From: an uncultured Pseudoxanthomonas sp.
Lineage (GTDB): Bacteria > Pseudomonadota > Gammaproteobacteria > Xanthomonadales > Xanthomonadaceae
NCBI RefSeq assembly: GCF_946886695.1
Contig: NZ_CAMPJD010000012.1
Span: 1 to 64,000 of the forward strand
Length of the DNA: 64,000 nt
Direction of reading: 5' to 3'
In this document: one piece after another, positions 8,477 to 18,400 of the stretch
How positions within the stretch are numbered: the stretch's first letter is position 1
Layout of the letters: each line of letters begins with the position of its first letter
Position numbers and translations under genes: made by a program
Notes under the pieces: generated by a model
What the model was told of the DNA's origin: nothing
What the model saw: the letters and a program-made list of their open reading frames with translations, nothing else
The model's database searches: none

Positions 8477-9049
8477 TCAGATGAGCTTGATCAGTTTCGA
8501 GACATCCGTGCGCAGGCCGGCCGGATCGAAGCCCGGGGCGTAGCGCAGGATCACGAAACCGTGCGGGTCGATCACGTACACAGGCGTGCCGGCCGGATCG
8601 TCCACCTGCGGCAGCAGGCCACGCAACGGGCCATCCGCGCGCACCAGGCGCAGCGCACCATGCCGCGGCGCTCCGTCCGGATAGTCGCCGATCCACAGGA
8701 TGTCGACTTCGTCAGCGTTGTGGCCGAACAACTGCCATACCTTGTCCAGGTCCTGCGCCAGTTTCAGGCAGGCCTCCGCGCACCCCGGTGCCGGCGCGGC
8801 GACGATGCGCCAGCGGCGTTCGCCGGGCCGCCAGTCGTAGGCGCTGCCGTCGGCGAGCATCGGCACGATGCTTCGCGCGTCCGCAGGCGGCTGCAACATC
8901 AGGCCATGGTTCTTGTGCGCCGCCGGCTGCCAGCCGGAGAACCGCAGGATGCCGGCACCGAACACGGTGCCAAAGAACAGGGCGAACAGGGCGACGAGCA
9001 TCCACCGCCCGCGACGCCGCTGGGCGGGATCGAATGGTTTTGGGTCCAT
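8477..9049 (-). CDS. Membrane-anchored SCO/thioredoxin-like cytochrome oxidase assembly protein
   Basis: 190-aa protein with one N-terminal transmembrane anchor (about residues 17-36) and a periplasmic domain. It contains PGCAEACLKL, a Cys-x3-Cys pair of the spacing used by SCO copper chaperones, and later YVIDPHGFVILRYAPGFDP, matching the SCO/thioredoxin strand-turn-strand that supplies a His. Genes of this kind sit between surf1 and ctaA in other gammaproteobacteria such as Pseudomonas. A role in copper delivery or thiol chemistry for subunit II is inferred from the motif and the position. A GAAAAT box ends 6 bases before the ATG with no Shine-Dalgarno sequence, so the mRNA may be leaderless. 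Confidence 0.72.
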   Translation of the reverse strand: MDPKPFDPAQRRRGRWMLVALFALFFGTVFGAGILRFSGWQPAAHKNHGLMLQPPADARSIVPMLADGSAYDWRPGERRWRIVAAPAPGCAEACLKLAQDLDKVWQLFGHNADEVDILWIGDYPDGAPRHGALRLVRADGPLRGLLPQVDDPAGTPVYVIDPHGFVILRYAPGFDPAGLRTDVSKLIKLI

Positions 9050-9156
9050 GGCCGCATTTTCTCACGGCCGGGCGATCATTGCCCCTATGGCAGCGCCGGG
9101 CTATGCCGCCCAGCGACCAAAGCCCCTTGCATGCCGTTCAAAGGCTCTTGAATGCC

Positions 9157-9258
9157 GTTCGTGGTGAGCCTGTCGAACCACGCTTTTCACGGCGAGGGGG
9201 GCCGTTGTGACGGGTCGATCCATCGCAAAGAACGGGGTTCGACAGGCTCACCACGACC
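9157..9258. repeat. Inverted-repeat element with GGTTCGACAGGCTCACCACGA ends
   Basis: Inverted copies of a ~22-bp sequence lie at 9157-9179 and 9236-9258 (CGTGGTGAGCCTGTCGAACC and its complement) around a 56-bp middle. The element fills the otherwise empty gap of about 255 bases between surf1 and the SCO-like gene and splits what is elsewhere a continuous cta operon. Sequences of this type are scattered through Xanthomonadaceae genomes. A partial direct repeat (AATGCCGTTC) precedes it at about 9132 and 9151. Confidence 0.75.
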
Positions 9259-9304
9259 GGATCGGGTATCCAGAGCGTTCCCGCATGGCGTGTCCAGAGG
9301 ACGC

Positions 9305-10039
9305 CTATCTGCTCTTTCGACGGCCCCGCCGGCTGCGCCAGGTCAGGACCAGCGCGGTGACGAACACTGCGCCTGCCAGTCCGAACCATTGCACGGCATA
9401 GCCGATGTGGCGCTCCGGCGGCAGCGTGTTGGGCAGGACGTCCAGGTCGCGCGCGTAACCGAGCGACAGGTCGGGGTCCAGCTTCAGGACGCGCGGCGAC
9501 AACGCAGGCAGCGCAAGCGCCTTGGCCAGCGCATCCGGCTGCAGCGCGATCACCAGCAGGCTGCCATCCGGTTGCGCGGCAGCGGCGGCGCTGGCAATAC
9601 CTTCCGAGGGTGGCGGCACCAGCAGACCCGCCACGTGATGGCGACCCGGCAACGGCGGCACCGCCGGCATGGTGCGGTCACCGGGCACGGCCTGCCAGCC
9701 AAGCTCCACCAGCAGTGGCACACCGCCCTCGATGGGCTGAAATACCCGATAGACACGGACACCGGGCTGCCGCTCGCGCGTCTGGTTGTCCAGCAGGATC
9801 GCGCGGGTAGGCAGGAATTCACCCTCGCCCGCCACCCAGTCGTACGCCTGCGCCCGCGCGGCATCGGCTGCCACGGCCAGCGACTGCGCCTGTCGTTCGG
9901 TCAGCACGCGCGCTGTCTCGGCCAGCATGGCTTCCTTCTGTTCCGCCCGCCCCCACTGCCAGGCGCCCAGGCTGCCGAACAAGGACATGGCAAGCACGGC
10001 CAGCGTCCAACCGACCGGTAGCGGCATGCGCCGGCTCAC
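9305..10039 (-). CDS. SURF1-family cytochrome oxidase biogenesis protein
   Basis: 244-aa SURF1 protein, an inner-membrane factor helping heme a insertion into subunit I. Two transmembrane helices bracket a periplasmic domain: one at about residues 10-28 (ending GSLGAWQWGRAEQK, the classic SURF1 opening) and one at about 215-233. Family signatures include GEFLPTRAILLDNQTRERQPG, PLLVELGWQAVP, and near the C-terminus ERHIGYAVQWFGLAGA. The frame opens with GTG at 10039 (MSRRMPLP); the in-frame ATG at 10027 is the alternative start and leaves the helix intact. It diverges from the DUF2909 gene. Confidence 0.93.
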   Translation of the reverse strand: MSRRMPLPVGWTLAVLAMSLFGSLGAWQWGRAEQKEAMLAETARVLTERQAQSLAVAADAARAQAYDWVAGEGEFLPTRAILLDNQTRERQPGVRVYRVFQPIEGGVPLLVELGWQAVPGDRTMPAVPPLPGRHHVAGLLVPPPSEGIASAAAAAQPDGSLLVIALQPDALAKALALPALSPRVLKLDPDLSLGYARDLDVLPNTLPPERHIGYAVQWFGLAGAVFVTALVLTWRSRRGRRKSR

Positions 10040-10126
10040 GGCATGCGTCCGAATGTCGCACCCACCATTGGCTCACGCCGCTGGGGCGATAATGCGCGCC
10101 TCACTGCCGGCCCTGTCGAGGACGCC

Positions 10127-10348
10127 ATGAACGATTCGCTGAAAACCCTGCTGATCATCGCCTTCCTCATCCTCATCGTGTGGAACCTCGGCGCAGGCCT
10201 GTACTACATGCTGGTGGACAAAGGCGAGAGCAAGCGCACCGTCAACGCACTGACCCGCCGCATCGCGCTGTCCGTGGGCCTGATCCTGCTGGTGGTGCTG
10301 GCCATCAAGATGGGCTGGATCCAGCCGCATGGCGTCAATCCGGGCTGA
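10127..10348 (+). CDS. DUF2909 twin-transmembrane protein
   Basis: 73-aa protein with two membrane helices (about residues 6-28 and 47-66) joined by a short charged loop (DKGESKRTVNALTRRIALS). It matches the DUF2909 'twin transmembrane' proteins that accompany cytochrome oxidase genes. The frame extends upstream, but the ATG at 10127 has a GAGGA site at 10118-10122 and gives the normal family size. A GATAAT -10-like box at about 10088 lies a suitable distance upstream. It is on the opposite strand to the cta genes and converges on ctaE across a shared terminator. Likely a small oxidase-associated membrane factor; function unknown. Confidence 0.85.
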   Translation: MNDSLKTLLIIAFLILIVWNLGAGLYYMLVDKGESKRTVNALTRRIALSVGLILLVVLAIKMGWIQPHGVNPG

Positions 10349-10390
10349 GCGGGCATTGTCCCGCGCGCGGCCCGCCGCGCCAACCGGGCA

Positions 10391-10423
10391 AAAGAAAAGG
10401 GCCGGCATTGCCGGCCCTTTCTT
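10391..10423. terminator. Bidirectional Rho-independent terminator
   Basis: GGGCCGGC / GCCGGCCC stem (10399-10406 and 10410-10417) with a 3-base loop. It is followed by TTTCTT on the plus strand, and preceded by AAAGAAAA, which reads TTTTCTTT on the minus strand. It serves both the DUF2909 gene (plus) and ctaE (minus), which converge here. Confidence 0.9.
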
Positions 10424-10444
10424 CGCTACGGTGTCTCCCGCGCT

Positions 10445-11323
10445 TTACAGCACGTAGACGAACAGGAACAAGCCCAGCCACACCACGTCGACGAAGTGCC
10501 AGTACCACGCCACGGCTTCGAAACCGAAGTGGTCGTCCTTGGTGAAGTGGCCCTTGGCGCAGCGGAACCAGATGATCGCCAGCATCAGCGTGCCCAGCGT
10601 CACGTGCAGGCCGTGGAAGCCGGTCAGCATGAAGAACGTGGAGCCGTAGATACCGGAACCCAGCGTCAGGTTCAGCTCCTTGTAGGCGTGGATGTATTCC
10701 TCGGCCTGGAAGAACAGGAACACGCAGCCCAGCAGCACCGTGGCGCCCAGCCAGATCAGCAGCTGGCTGCGGTTGCCGGCCTTCAGCGCATGGTGCGCGA
10801 TGGTGATGGTGACGCCCGAGGTCAGCAGGATCAGCGTGTTGAGCAGCGGCAGGCCCCATGCCGGGATGGTCTGGAACTGACCACCCACCTGGCCCGGACC
10901 GGCGCTCGGCCACGCCGCCGAGAAGCCTTCCCACAGCAGGCTGTTGGTCATCACGCCATCGCCTTCGCCACCCAGCCACGGCAACGCCAGCGTGCGGGCA
11001 TAGAACAACGCGCCAAAGAACGCGGCGAAGAACATCACTTCCGAGAAGATGAACCACACCATGCCCATGCGGAACGACACGTCCACCTGGCGGTTGTAAT
11101 GGCCGCTCACCGACTCACGGATCACGTCGCCGAACCACATGAACAGCGTCGCGCTCAGCATCACCAGGCCGGCATAGAAGACCCACATGCCCCAGGTTGC
11201 GTCATTGAGCCAGCTGGCCACGCCCACCATGGTGACGAACATGGCGATGGAACCCACGAACGGCCACTTGGAGCTGTGCGGCACGAAGTAGATGTTGGCG
11301 TCTGGCGAATGGGTTTGTCCCAT
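10445..11323 (-). CDS. ctaE: Cytochrome c oxidase subunit III
   Basis: 292-aa subunit III of the aa3-type oxidase, with about seven transmembrane helices. Recognisable segments are RMGMVWFIFSEVMFFAAFFGAL, the LLNTLILLTSGVTITIAHHAL helix, FFQAEEYIHAYKELN (the conserved acidic turn), and FHGLHVTLGTLMLAI before the C-terminal HFVDVVWLGLFLFVYVL. Length is typical for bacterial subunit III. It is the last gene of the ctaC-ctaD-small protein-ctaG-ctaE run, 27 bases after ctaG, and ends at the terminator at 10391-10423. Confidence 0.97.
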   Translation of the reverse strand: MGQTHSPDANIYFVPHSSKWPFVGSIAMFVTMVGVASWLNDATWGMWVFYAGLVMLSATLFMWFGDVIRESVSGHYNRQVDVSFRMGMVWFIFSEVMFFAAFFGALFYARTLALPWLGGEGDGVMTNSLLWEGFSAAWPSAGPGQVGGQFQTIPAWGLPLLNTLILLTSGVTITIAHHALKAGNRSQLLIWLGATVLLGCVFLFFQAEEYIHAYKELNLTLGSGIYGSTFFMLTGFHGLHVTLGTLMLAIIWFRCAKGHFTKDDHFGFEAVAWYWHFVDVVWLGLFLFVYVL

Positions 11324-11350
11324 GGCGTGGCTTCCGGTTGCTAAGCGTGA

Positions 11351-11929
11351 TCAGGGTGCCGCGAGCGGCGAGGGCGACGCGTTGCCCGTGCCGATCTGCG
11401 CGGTCAGTGCGTCGTTCTTGAAGAAGGTATAGGACAGGGTGATGGTCTTCACTTCCGCCGGCAGGTCCGGGTCCACGATGAAGCGGACCGGCATGTCGCG
11501 GCTTTCGCCGGCCTGCAGGGTCTGGGCCGTGAAGCAGAAGCACTCGGTCTTGGTGAAATAGCCCGACGCGCGCGCCGGCGCGACGGACGGCACCGCGCTG
11601 CCGACCACGGCCCGCTCACTGTCGTTGCGGGCGAAATACTTCGCCTCGTACAGCTCGCCGGGCACCACTTCCATGGTCAGCTGTTCCGGCTGGAAAGCCC
11701 ACGGCAACTTGGAGTTGACGCCACCATCGAACTGCACGGTCACCGTGCGCGCGACCTTGGCTGCCGCGACCGCAGCCGCTTGACCGGGCCCTTGCTCCAG
11801 GCGGATGCCGAACACCTTCTCGCAGGCGATGCGGTACAGCGGCACCAGCGAGAACGTCAGCACGAACACCGCCACCGCCACGCCCACCAGCTTGAACAGC
11901 CCGGCCGAGTTGGACTTGGCCGCGCTCAT
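11351..11929 (-). CDS. ctaG: Cytochrome c oxidase assembly protein CtaG/Cox11
   Basis: 192-aa copper chaperone that inserts CuB into subunit I. One N-terminal membrane helix (about residues 10-32, [27 protein letters not shown]) is followed by a periplasmic domain. The Cox11 copper-binding motif is present as [12 protein letters not shown] (Cys-Phe-Cys), and the end of the domain reads [12 protein letters not shown] and ITLSYTFFK. The frame continues upstream, but the ATG at 11929 overlaps the stop of the preceding 44-aa gene (ATGA), giving translational coupling and the normal size. Confidence 0.95.
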   Translation of the reverse strand: MSAAKSNSAGLFKLVGVAVAVFVLTFSLVPLYRIACEKVFGIRLEQGPGQAAAVAAAKVARTVTVQFDGGVNSKLPWAFQPEQLTMEVVPGELYEAKYFARNDSERAVVGSAVPSVAPARASGYFTKTECFCFTAQTLQAGESRDMPVRFIVDPDLPAEVKTITLSYTFFKNDALTAQIGTGNASPSPLAAP

Positions 11930-12060
11930 GCGCTCAGCACCGCGCGGCCGATGAAGGCCACGAAGATCGCGAACGCGATGCCGCCGATCACCCACGCCGT
12001 GCGCAGCACCGCCTTGCGGCGGCGCGCGAGTTCCTCGGGGGTCAGCACGGGGGCGTTCAT
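11926..12060 (-). CDS. 44-aa single-pass membrane protein between ctaD and ctaG
   Basis: A short frame reading [20 protein letters not shown] and then a hydrophobic helix (about residues 21-40: [19 protein letters not shown]). The charged N-terminus and single C-terminal helix match the small 'cytochrome oxidase small assembly protein' type found between subunit I and Cox11 genes in proteobacteria. It starts 19 bases after the ctaD stop, and its TGA overlaps the ctaG ATG by two bases, so expression is coupled to ctaG. Codon use agrees with its neighbours. The role is inferred from position only. Confidence 0.8.
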   Translation of the reverse strand: MNAPVLTPEELARRRKAVLRTAWVIGGIAFAIFVAFIGRAVLSA

Positions 12061-12079
12061 GGTGCGATGCTCAGCCGTT

Positions 12080-13693
12080 TCAGTGCGTCACATCGCCGTG
12101 CGCCAGGTCGCCATCCTTGATGACCGGCGGGGTGGTGAAGGTGTGATGCGGCGCCGGCGACGGCACGGTCCATTCCAGGCCCCTGGCGTTTTCCCAGGCG
12201 CGCGCTTCGGCCTTCTTGCCGCTGCGCAGCGAAGACCACAGGATCGCAGCCATGATGAACGGCGTCAGGAACATGCCGAACGCACCGATCGAGCTGATGA
12301 AGTTCCAGTCCGCGAACACCGGGTTGTAGTCCGGGATGCGGCGCGGCATGCCGGCCAGGCCCAGGAAGTGCTGCGGGAAGAACAGCAGGTTGACGAACAC
12401 GATCGTCCACCAGAAATGGAACTTGCCCCAGAACTCGTTGTACATGCGGCCGGTCCACTTCGGCCACCAGTAGTAGGTGGCGGCGATGATGGAGAACAGC
12501 GCGCCGGTCACCAGCACGTAGTGGAAGTGCGCCACCACGAAATAGGTGTCGTGGTACTGGAAATCGGCCGGCACGATGGCCAGCATCAGGCCGGAGAAGC
12601 CGCCGATGGTGAACAGGATGACGAAGCCCACGGCCCACAGCATCGGCGTCTCGAAGGACAGCGAGCCCTTCCACATCGTGCTGACCCAGTTGAACACCTT
12701 CACGCCGGTCGGGATGGCGATCAGCATGGTGGCGAACATGAAGTAGATCTCGCCACCCAGCGGCATGCCCACCGTGAACATGTGGTGCGCCCACACGATG
12801 AACGACAGGAACGCGATCGAGGCGGTCGCGTACACCATGGCCTGGTAGCCGAACAGCGGCTTGCGGCTGAAGGTCGGGATGATTTCCGACACCACGCCGA
12901 ACGCCGGCAGGATCATGATGTAGACCTCGGGGTGACCGAAGAACCAGAAGATGTGCTGGTACATCACCGGGTCGCCGCCGCCGGCCGCATTGAAGAAGCT
13001 GGTGCCGAAGAACTTGTCGGTCAGCAGCATGGTCACCGCGCCGGCGAGCACCGGCATCACGGCGATCAGCAGGAACGCGGTGATCAGCCAGGTCCAGCAG
13101 AAGATCGGCATCTTCAGCAGGTCGATGCCCGGCGCGCGCATGTTCAGCACGGTGGCGATGATGTTGATCGCACCCATGATGGAGCTGATGCCCATCATGT
13201 GGATGGCGAAGATGGTCAGCGCCACGTTCGCACCGCCCTGCAGCGACAGCGGCGGGTACAGCGTCCAGCCACCGGCCGGTGCGCCGCCCGGCAGGAACAA
13301 CGAGCTGAGCAGCAGGGTGAAGGCGAACGGCATGATCCAGAAGGACCAGTTGTTCATGCGCGGCAGCGCCATGTCCGGTGCGCCCACCTGCAGCGGGATC
13401 ATCCAGTTGGCCAGGCCGACGAACGCCGGCATCACGCCACCGAAGATCATGACCAGCGCATGCACCGTGGTCATCTGGTTGAAGAACTCGGGGCTGACCA
13501 GCTGCAGGCCCGGCACCATCAATTCCGCACGGATGATCACCGACATGCCCGCGCCGATGATGAACATGATGAAGCTGAAGATCAGGTAGAGCGTGCCGAT
13601 GTCCTTGTGGTTCGTGGAGAAGAACCACCGCTCGATGAAGCTCTGCTGGTGACCGTGGTGATCGTCATGATGATCGACGGCGGTGTTGGCCAT
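12080..13693 (-). CDS. ctaD: Cytochrome c oxidase subunit I
   Basis: 537-aa catalytic subunit holding heme a and the heme a3-CuB centre, with twelve transmembrane helices. Hallmarks are HPEVYIMILPAFG (CuB His and the cross-linked Tyr), WAHHMFTVGMPL (two CuB His), and HDTYFVVAHFHYVLVTGA (heme a3 and heme a His). The cytosolic N-terminus is His/Asp-rich (VDHHDDHHGHQQ). The start at 13693 (MANTAVDHH) is preferred: the frame runs 39 bases further to a TTG, but that would touch the ctaC stop. It lies 35 bases downstream of ctaC. Confidence 0.97.
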   Translation of the reverse strand: MANTAVDHHDDHHGHQQSFIERWFFSTNHKDIGTLYLIFSFIMFIIGAGMSVIIRAELMVPGLQLVSPEFFNQMTTVHALVMIFGGVMPAFVGLANWMIPLQVGAPDMALPRMNNWSFWIMPFAFTLLLSSLFLPGGAPAGGWTLYPPLSLQGGANVALTIFAIHMMGISSIMGAINIIATVLNMRAPGIDLLKMPIFCWTWLITAFLLIAVMPVLAGAVTMLLTDKFFGTSFFNAAGGGDPVMYQHIFWFFGHPEVYIMILPAFGVVSEIIPTFSRKPLFGYQAMVYATASIAFLSFIVWAHHMFTVGMPLGGEIYFMFATMLIAIPTGVKVFNWVSTMWKGSLSFETPMLWAVGFVILFTIGGFSGLMLAIVPADFQYHDTYFVVAHFHYVLVTGALFSIIAATYYWWPKWTGRMYNEFWGKFHFWWTIVFVNLLFFPQHFLGLAGMPRRIPDYNPVFADWNFISSIGAFGMFLTPFIMAAILWSSLRSGKKAEARAWENARGLEWTVPSPAPHHTFTTPPVIKDGDLAHGDVTH

Positions 13694-13728
13694 GTGCGTA
13701 ATCTCTTGCAGCTGATGCGGGCGGTCGA

Positions 13729-14673
13729 TCAACCCTGCGCCGACGGCGCGGGGGTCTCGGCGGTGGGGGCGGCTTCAACGGCCGGGGCCGTCGTGGCGTC
13801 GGCCGGCGCGGCCTCTTCCACAGGCGCGGCCGGAGCGGGTGCGGCGGCCGGGGCAGGCTTCTTCGAGGCCAGCCACTGCTCGTACTCGGCCTTCGGCACC
13901 GCCTTCACGACGATCGGCATGAAGCCGTGGTCCTTGCCGCACAGCTCGGCGCACTGGCCGCGGTAGATGCCCGGTTCCTTGATGTCGGTCCAGGCCTCAT
14001 TGACGATGCCCGGGATGGCGTCCTGCTTCCAGCCCAGGGCCGGCACCCACCACGCGTGGATGACGTCGTCGGCGGTGATCACGAAGCGGATCTTGGTGTT
14101 GGTGGGCAGCACCAGCTGGTTGTCGACGTCCAGCAGATAGTGCGGGTGCGCCTTGATCTCTTCCTGCGTCGTCGCCTTGTTCTGGCGCAGGCGGTCCGAT
14201 TCGCGATCCAGGCGGCTGGTGAACTCCACGCCCTCGCCCAGGTATTCGTACTTCCACATCCACTGGTAGCCGGTGACCTTGACGGTCATCTCGGAATCGC
14301 GGGTGTCGTACATGGCGATCAGCTTGGCGGTCGCCGGCCAGGCCATGACCACCAGGATCAGCACCGGGATGACGGTCCAGATGATCTCGGCCGTGGTGTT
14401 GTGGCTGAACTGCGCCGGCACCGCGCCCTTGGAGTGGCGGAACTTGAACATCGCGTAGCCCATCGCACCGAACACGATGACGCCGATCACGATGCAGACC
14501 CACAGCGCGATCATGTGCGCGTCATAGGCATGCTGGGAGGACGCGGTCACGCCCTTGCCCATGTTGAGCTGCCACGGCTTCGGGTCCGCCGACTGCGCCC
14601 AGGCCAGCGCCGGCATCGCCAGCAGCGTGCACGCCGTCACCAACCGCTTCCACATCCCATTCACTTGCGTCAT
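13729..14673 (-). CDS. ctaC: Cytochrome c oxidase subunit II
   Basis: 314-aa subunit II that receives electrons from cytochrome c. Layout: signal peptide (cleavage near residue 26), two transmembrane helices (about 54-76 and 95-117), then the periplasmic cupredoxin domain. CuA ligands are all present: His206, Cys241, Glu243, Cys245, His249 and Met252, within GQCAELCGKDHGFM. The tail after residue 271 is an Ala/Pro/Glu low-complexity extension (PAPAAAPAPAAPVEEA) not needed for CuA; no cytochrome c CXXCH motif is fused. First gene of the cta structural run, 18 bases downstream of the DUF2244 gene's stop. Confidence 0.97.
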   Translation of the reverse strand: MTQVNGMWKRLVTACTLLAMPALAWAQSADPKPWQLNMGKGVTASSQHAYDAHMIALWVCIVIGVIVFGAMGYAMFKFRHSKGAVPAQFSHNTTAEIIWTVIPVLILVVMAWPATAKLIAMYDTRDSEMTVKVTGYQWMWKYEYLGEGVEFTSRLDRESDRLRQNKATTQEEIKAHPHYLLDVDNQLVLPTNTKIRFVITADDVIHAWWVPALGWKQDAIPGIVNEAWTDIKEPGIYRGQCAELCGKDHGFMPIVVKAVPKAEYEQWLASKKPAPAAAPAPAAPVEEAAPADATTAPAVEAAPTAETPAPSAQG

Positions 14674-14691
14674 TGCCTAGACCCCAATGCG

Positions 14692-15168
14692 TCATCGGTT
14701 GCGGCCACTCGCGGCCGCCAGTAAATCCTGCAATCTGTCCGCCAGCTCCCGGCGTTCGGCCGGCCCCAGGAAGTTGCCCACCTGGACCTGCCTGCCGCTG
14801 GAGGCCAGCGAAATCCTTTCGCCATCCCGCTCGATGCACAGGCGCACCCAATAGGGATGCGCCCGGAACACCGCCCCAGACACGGAGGTGGTGACCTCCA
14901 CCGCGTCGGGGCCAATGCTGATGTCTTCCCCCCGGTCGCCACTGCGCCACAACGCGCGCAGCGCCGTGGCCACGATGGCCGAATGGAGGAATGCGAAGGC
15001 TGGCGCGAAGGCATTGCCTCCCCACCAGCCCAGCATGGCGACGATCCACATCGCGCCCGACAGCGCCACGAACAACATCACGAACTGGCGGCGCGTCAGC
15101 GCCCGCGGCGGCCGCAGCCTGAGCCGCGCGCCGTGTCCATCCCACGATGACGGCACCATTTCGATCAT
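14692..15168 (-). CDS. DUF2244 membrane protein
   Basis: 158-aa protein of the DUF2244 type. A short N-terminal segment (RLRLRPPRALTRRQFVMLFV) leads into two transmembrane helices (about residues 25-46 and 50-68), followed by a cytosolic beta-rich domain (ISIGPDAVEVTTSVSGAVFR, VQVGNFLGPAERRELADRLQ). The family is often found directly upstream of ctaC, as here (18 bases), so it probably shares the cta promoter. Starts at 15168 (MIEMVPSS) or 15159 both fit the family size; the frame is open further upstream to 15243. Function unknown; an oxidase link is inferred from position. Confidence 0.82.
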   Translation of the reverse strand: MIEMVPSSWDGHGARLRLRPPRALTRRQFVMLFVALSGAMWIVAMLGWWGGNAFAPAFAFLHSAIVATALRALWRSGDRGEDISIGPDAVEVTTSVSGAVFRAHPYWVRLCIERDGERISLASSGRQVQVGNFLGPAERRELADRLQDLLAAASGRNR

Positions 15169-15430
15169 GTCGTCCGCCACACGATCCGGGCTGCGGAAAA
15201 CCGTTAAATGGTAGCTCCCGGCACACTTTGCGGCAAGTTTCATTGATTCTGGACAAGGCGCACGGGACACCCGAGCAGGCCGCACAGCGTCTCCGCGGGG
15301 CGATTCCGCGACCGCTGTCACCGCTCCGCCGACGCGCTCCACCGACACCCTCTGATCCGGCACGGCAGGCATACCCGGCCTGCCCGCACGGCCCTAAACT
15401 AGTGGACTGCCTTTGGACTGCCCTGCCGTC

Positions 15431-18400
15431 ATGTCGACTCCTTCACCCGCTCCGTCGCCCGCCGCTCCGCCGGCCGGCGGCATCGTCGCCCCCGAACTCC
15501 CGGCAGCGCCATCGCCTCTGCGCGCTGCCATCACGGCCGCTTGGCTGCGCGACGAGACCGGACATGTCCGCGAACTGCTGGAGCACGCGCGCCTGCCGGC
15601 CAACGAGCAGATCCAGGCCCAGAAGCTGGCCATGGACCTGGTCAAGCGGGTCCGCGCCCGCGCCCAGGACCAGGGCGCCATCGAAGCCTTCATGCGCCAG
15701 TACGATCTCGGCAGCGAGGAGGGCGTGCTGCTGATGTGCGTGGCCGAGGCCCTGCTGCGCATCCCGGACCAGGAGACCGCCGACAAGTTGATTCGCGACA
15801 AGCTGGGCGATGCGGACTGGGAGAGGCACCTGGGCCAGAGCGACTCGGTGCTGGTCAATGCCTCCACCTGGGGCCTGATGCTCACCGGCAAGCTGGTCAA
15901 CCTGAACGACCTGACCCGCGCCGACGTGCCGGGCGCCTTCAAGCGCCTGGTCGGTCGCGTGGGCGAGCCCGTCATCCGCCTGGCCGTGCGCCAGGCCATG
16001 CGCATCATGGGCCACCAGTTCGTCATGGGCCGCACCATCGACGAAGCGCTGGCCCGCAGCCGCAAGGGCGAGAACGCCGACTACCGCTATTCCTTCGACA
16101 TGTTGGGCGAAGGCGCGCTGACCACGAAGGACGCCGCCCGCTACCTGGAGGCCTACCGGCAGGCGATCCATGCCATTGGCCGTACTGGTCCATTCGCCGA
16201 CGTGCTGGCGGCACCGAGCATCTCGATCAAGCTGTCCGCGCTGCACCCGCGCTATGAGCACGCCAAGCGTGCCCGCGTGATGCGCGAGCTGGCACCGGCC
16301 ATCCTGGAGCTGGCCCAGCTGGCCAAGTCCTACGGCATCGGCTTCACCATCGACGCCGAAGAAGCCGACCGGCTGGAACTGTCGCTCGACCTGATCGAGG
16401 CGACCTTCTCCGACGCCTCGCTCGACGGCTGGGAAGGCTACGGCCTGGCCGTGCAGGCCTACCAGAAGCGCACGCCGTACGTGATCGACTTCCTCGCCGA
16501 CCTGGCCCGCCGCGTCGGCCGCCGCATGCCGGTGCGCCTGGTGAAGGGTGCGTACTGGGACGCGGAGATCAAGCGCGCGCAGATCGACGGCCACCCGGGC
16601 TACCCGGTGTTCACCCGCAAGCCGAACACCGACGTCTCGTACCTTGCCAATGCGCGACGCATGCTCGACCACGGCGACGCGCTGTATCCGATGTTCGCCA
16701 CCCACAATGCGCAGACCATCGCCGCGATCCGCTTCATTGCCAACGGCCGTCCATACGAGCACCAGAAGCTGCACGGCATGGGCGACGACCTGTACGCCGA
16801 AGTGGTGCCCAAGCACCGGCTGGACACGCCATGCCGCATGTACGCGCCGGTCGGTTCGCACGAGGACCTGCTGCCCTATCTGGTCCGCCGCCTGCTCGAG
16901 AACGGCGCCAACAGCAGCTTCGTCAACCGCATCACCGACGAGAACGTGGCCATCGAGGACCTGGTGCGCGACCCGGTGCAGACGGTGTCCGAGTTCGAAT
17001 CCATCCCACACCCGCGCATCCCGCTGCCGGTCGATCTTTTCCGGAGCCAGCCGGCTCCCATCGCCTCTTCTGACAGGAACAACTCCATGGGCGCCAATCT
17101 CGCCAACGACAACGACCTGCGCGCACTGGCCGAGCGCATCAACGCAGCGGTCAAGCCGTGGCGCGCCGCGCCGCTTGTGCCGGGCGCCGTCGTGTCCAGC
17201 GCTGCGTTGCCGGTGACCAACCCGGCCGACCGCCGGCAGACAGTGGGCGAATGGCAACCGGCCGACGGCGGCACCGTCGAGAAGGCGCTGGCAAATGCGG
17301 TTGCCGCGCAGCCGGCCTGGGACCGCACGCCGGCCGCCAGCCGCGCTGCCATCCTCGAGCACGCCGCGAACCTGCTGGAACAGCGCCTGCCCGACTACAT
17401 CGCGCTGTGCGTGAAGGAAGCCGGCAAGACCATCCCCGACAGCGTGGCGGAAGTGCGCGAAGCCGTGGACTTCCTGCGCTACTACGCCGCCCAGGCGCGC
17501 GCGCAGTTCGGCGCGCCCGAACAGCTGCCCGGCCCGACCGGCGAATCCAACCAGCTGCAGCTGCAGGGCCGCGGCGTGTTCGTCTGCATCAGCCCGTGGA
17601 ATTTCCCGCTGGCGATCTTCCTGGGCCAGGTCAGCGCCGCGCTCGCCGCCGGCAACAGCGTGATCGCCAAACCCGCCGAACAGACCAACCTGATCGGCCA
17701 TGCGGCGGTGAAGCTGCTGCACGAAGCCGGCATTCCGGAAGCCGTGCTGCAGTTCCTGCCCGGCGACGGCGCCACCGTCGGCGCCGCACTGACCAAGGAC
17801 CCGCGCGTGGCCGGCGTGGCCTTCACCGGGTCCACCGACACCGCGCGCGCCATCAACCGCGCGCTCGCCGGCCGCGAGGCCGGCCCGATCGCCACACTGA
17901 TCGCCGAGACCGGCGGCCAGAATGCCTTCATCGCCGACTCGTCCGCACTGCCGGAACAGCTGGTCAAGGATGCGATGGGCTCGGCCTTCACCTCCGCGGG
18001 CCAGCGCTGCTCGGCGGCGCGTGTGCTGTTCGTGCAGGACGACATCGCCGACAAGGTGATGACGATGCTGGCCGGCGCGATGGACGAACTGAAGATCGGC
18101 GACCCCGGCCTGCTGTCGACCGACGTCGGCCCGGTGATCGATGCCGATGCGCTGAAGATCCTCGACGACCACGCGGCACGCATGGCGAACGAGGCGCGCC
18201 TCATCAAGCAGGCCAACGCGGGCGACGATACCGCGCACGGCACGTTCTTCGCGCCGCGCGCGTGGGAGCTGAAGTCGCTGGACCAGCTGCACAAGGAAGT
18301 CTTCGGGCCTGCCCTGCACGTGGTGCGTTGGAAGGCCCACCAGCTGGATGCAGTGATCGACCAGATCAACGCCACCGGCTACGGCCTGACGTTGGGCGTG

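Noticed and set aside
11780..13966. 728-codon open frame on the plus strand antisense to ctaD/ctaG
   Set aside because: Its translation is His/Asp/Arg-rich with no domain, and it mirrors the third-position GC of ctaD, whose product is unmistakable.
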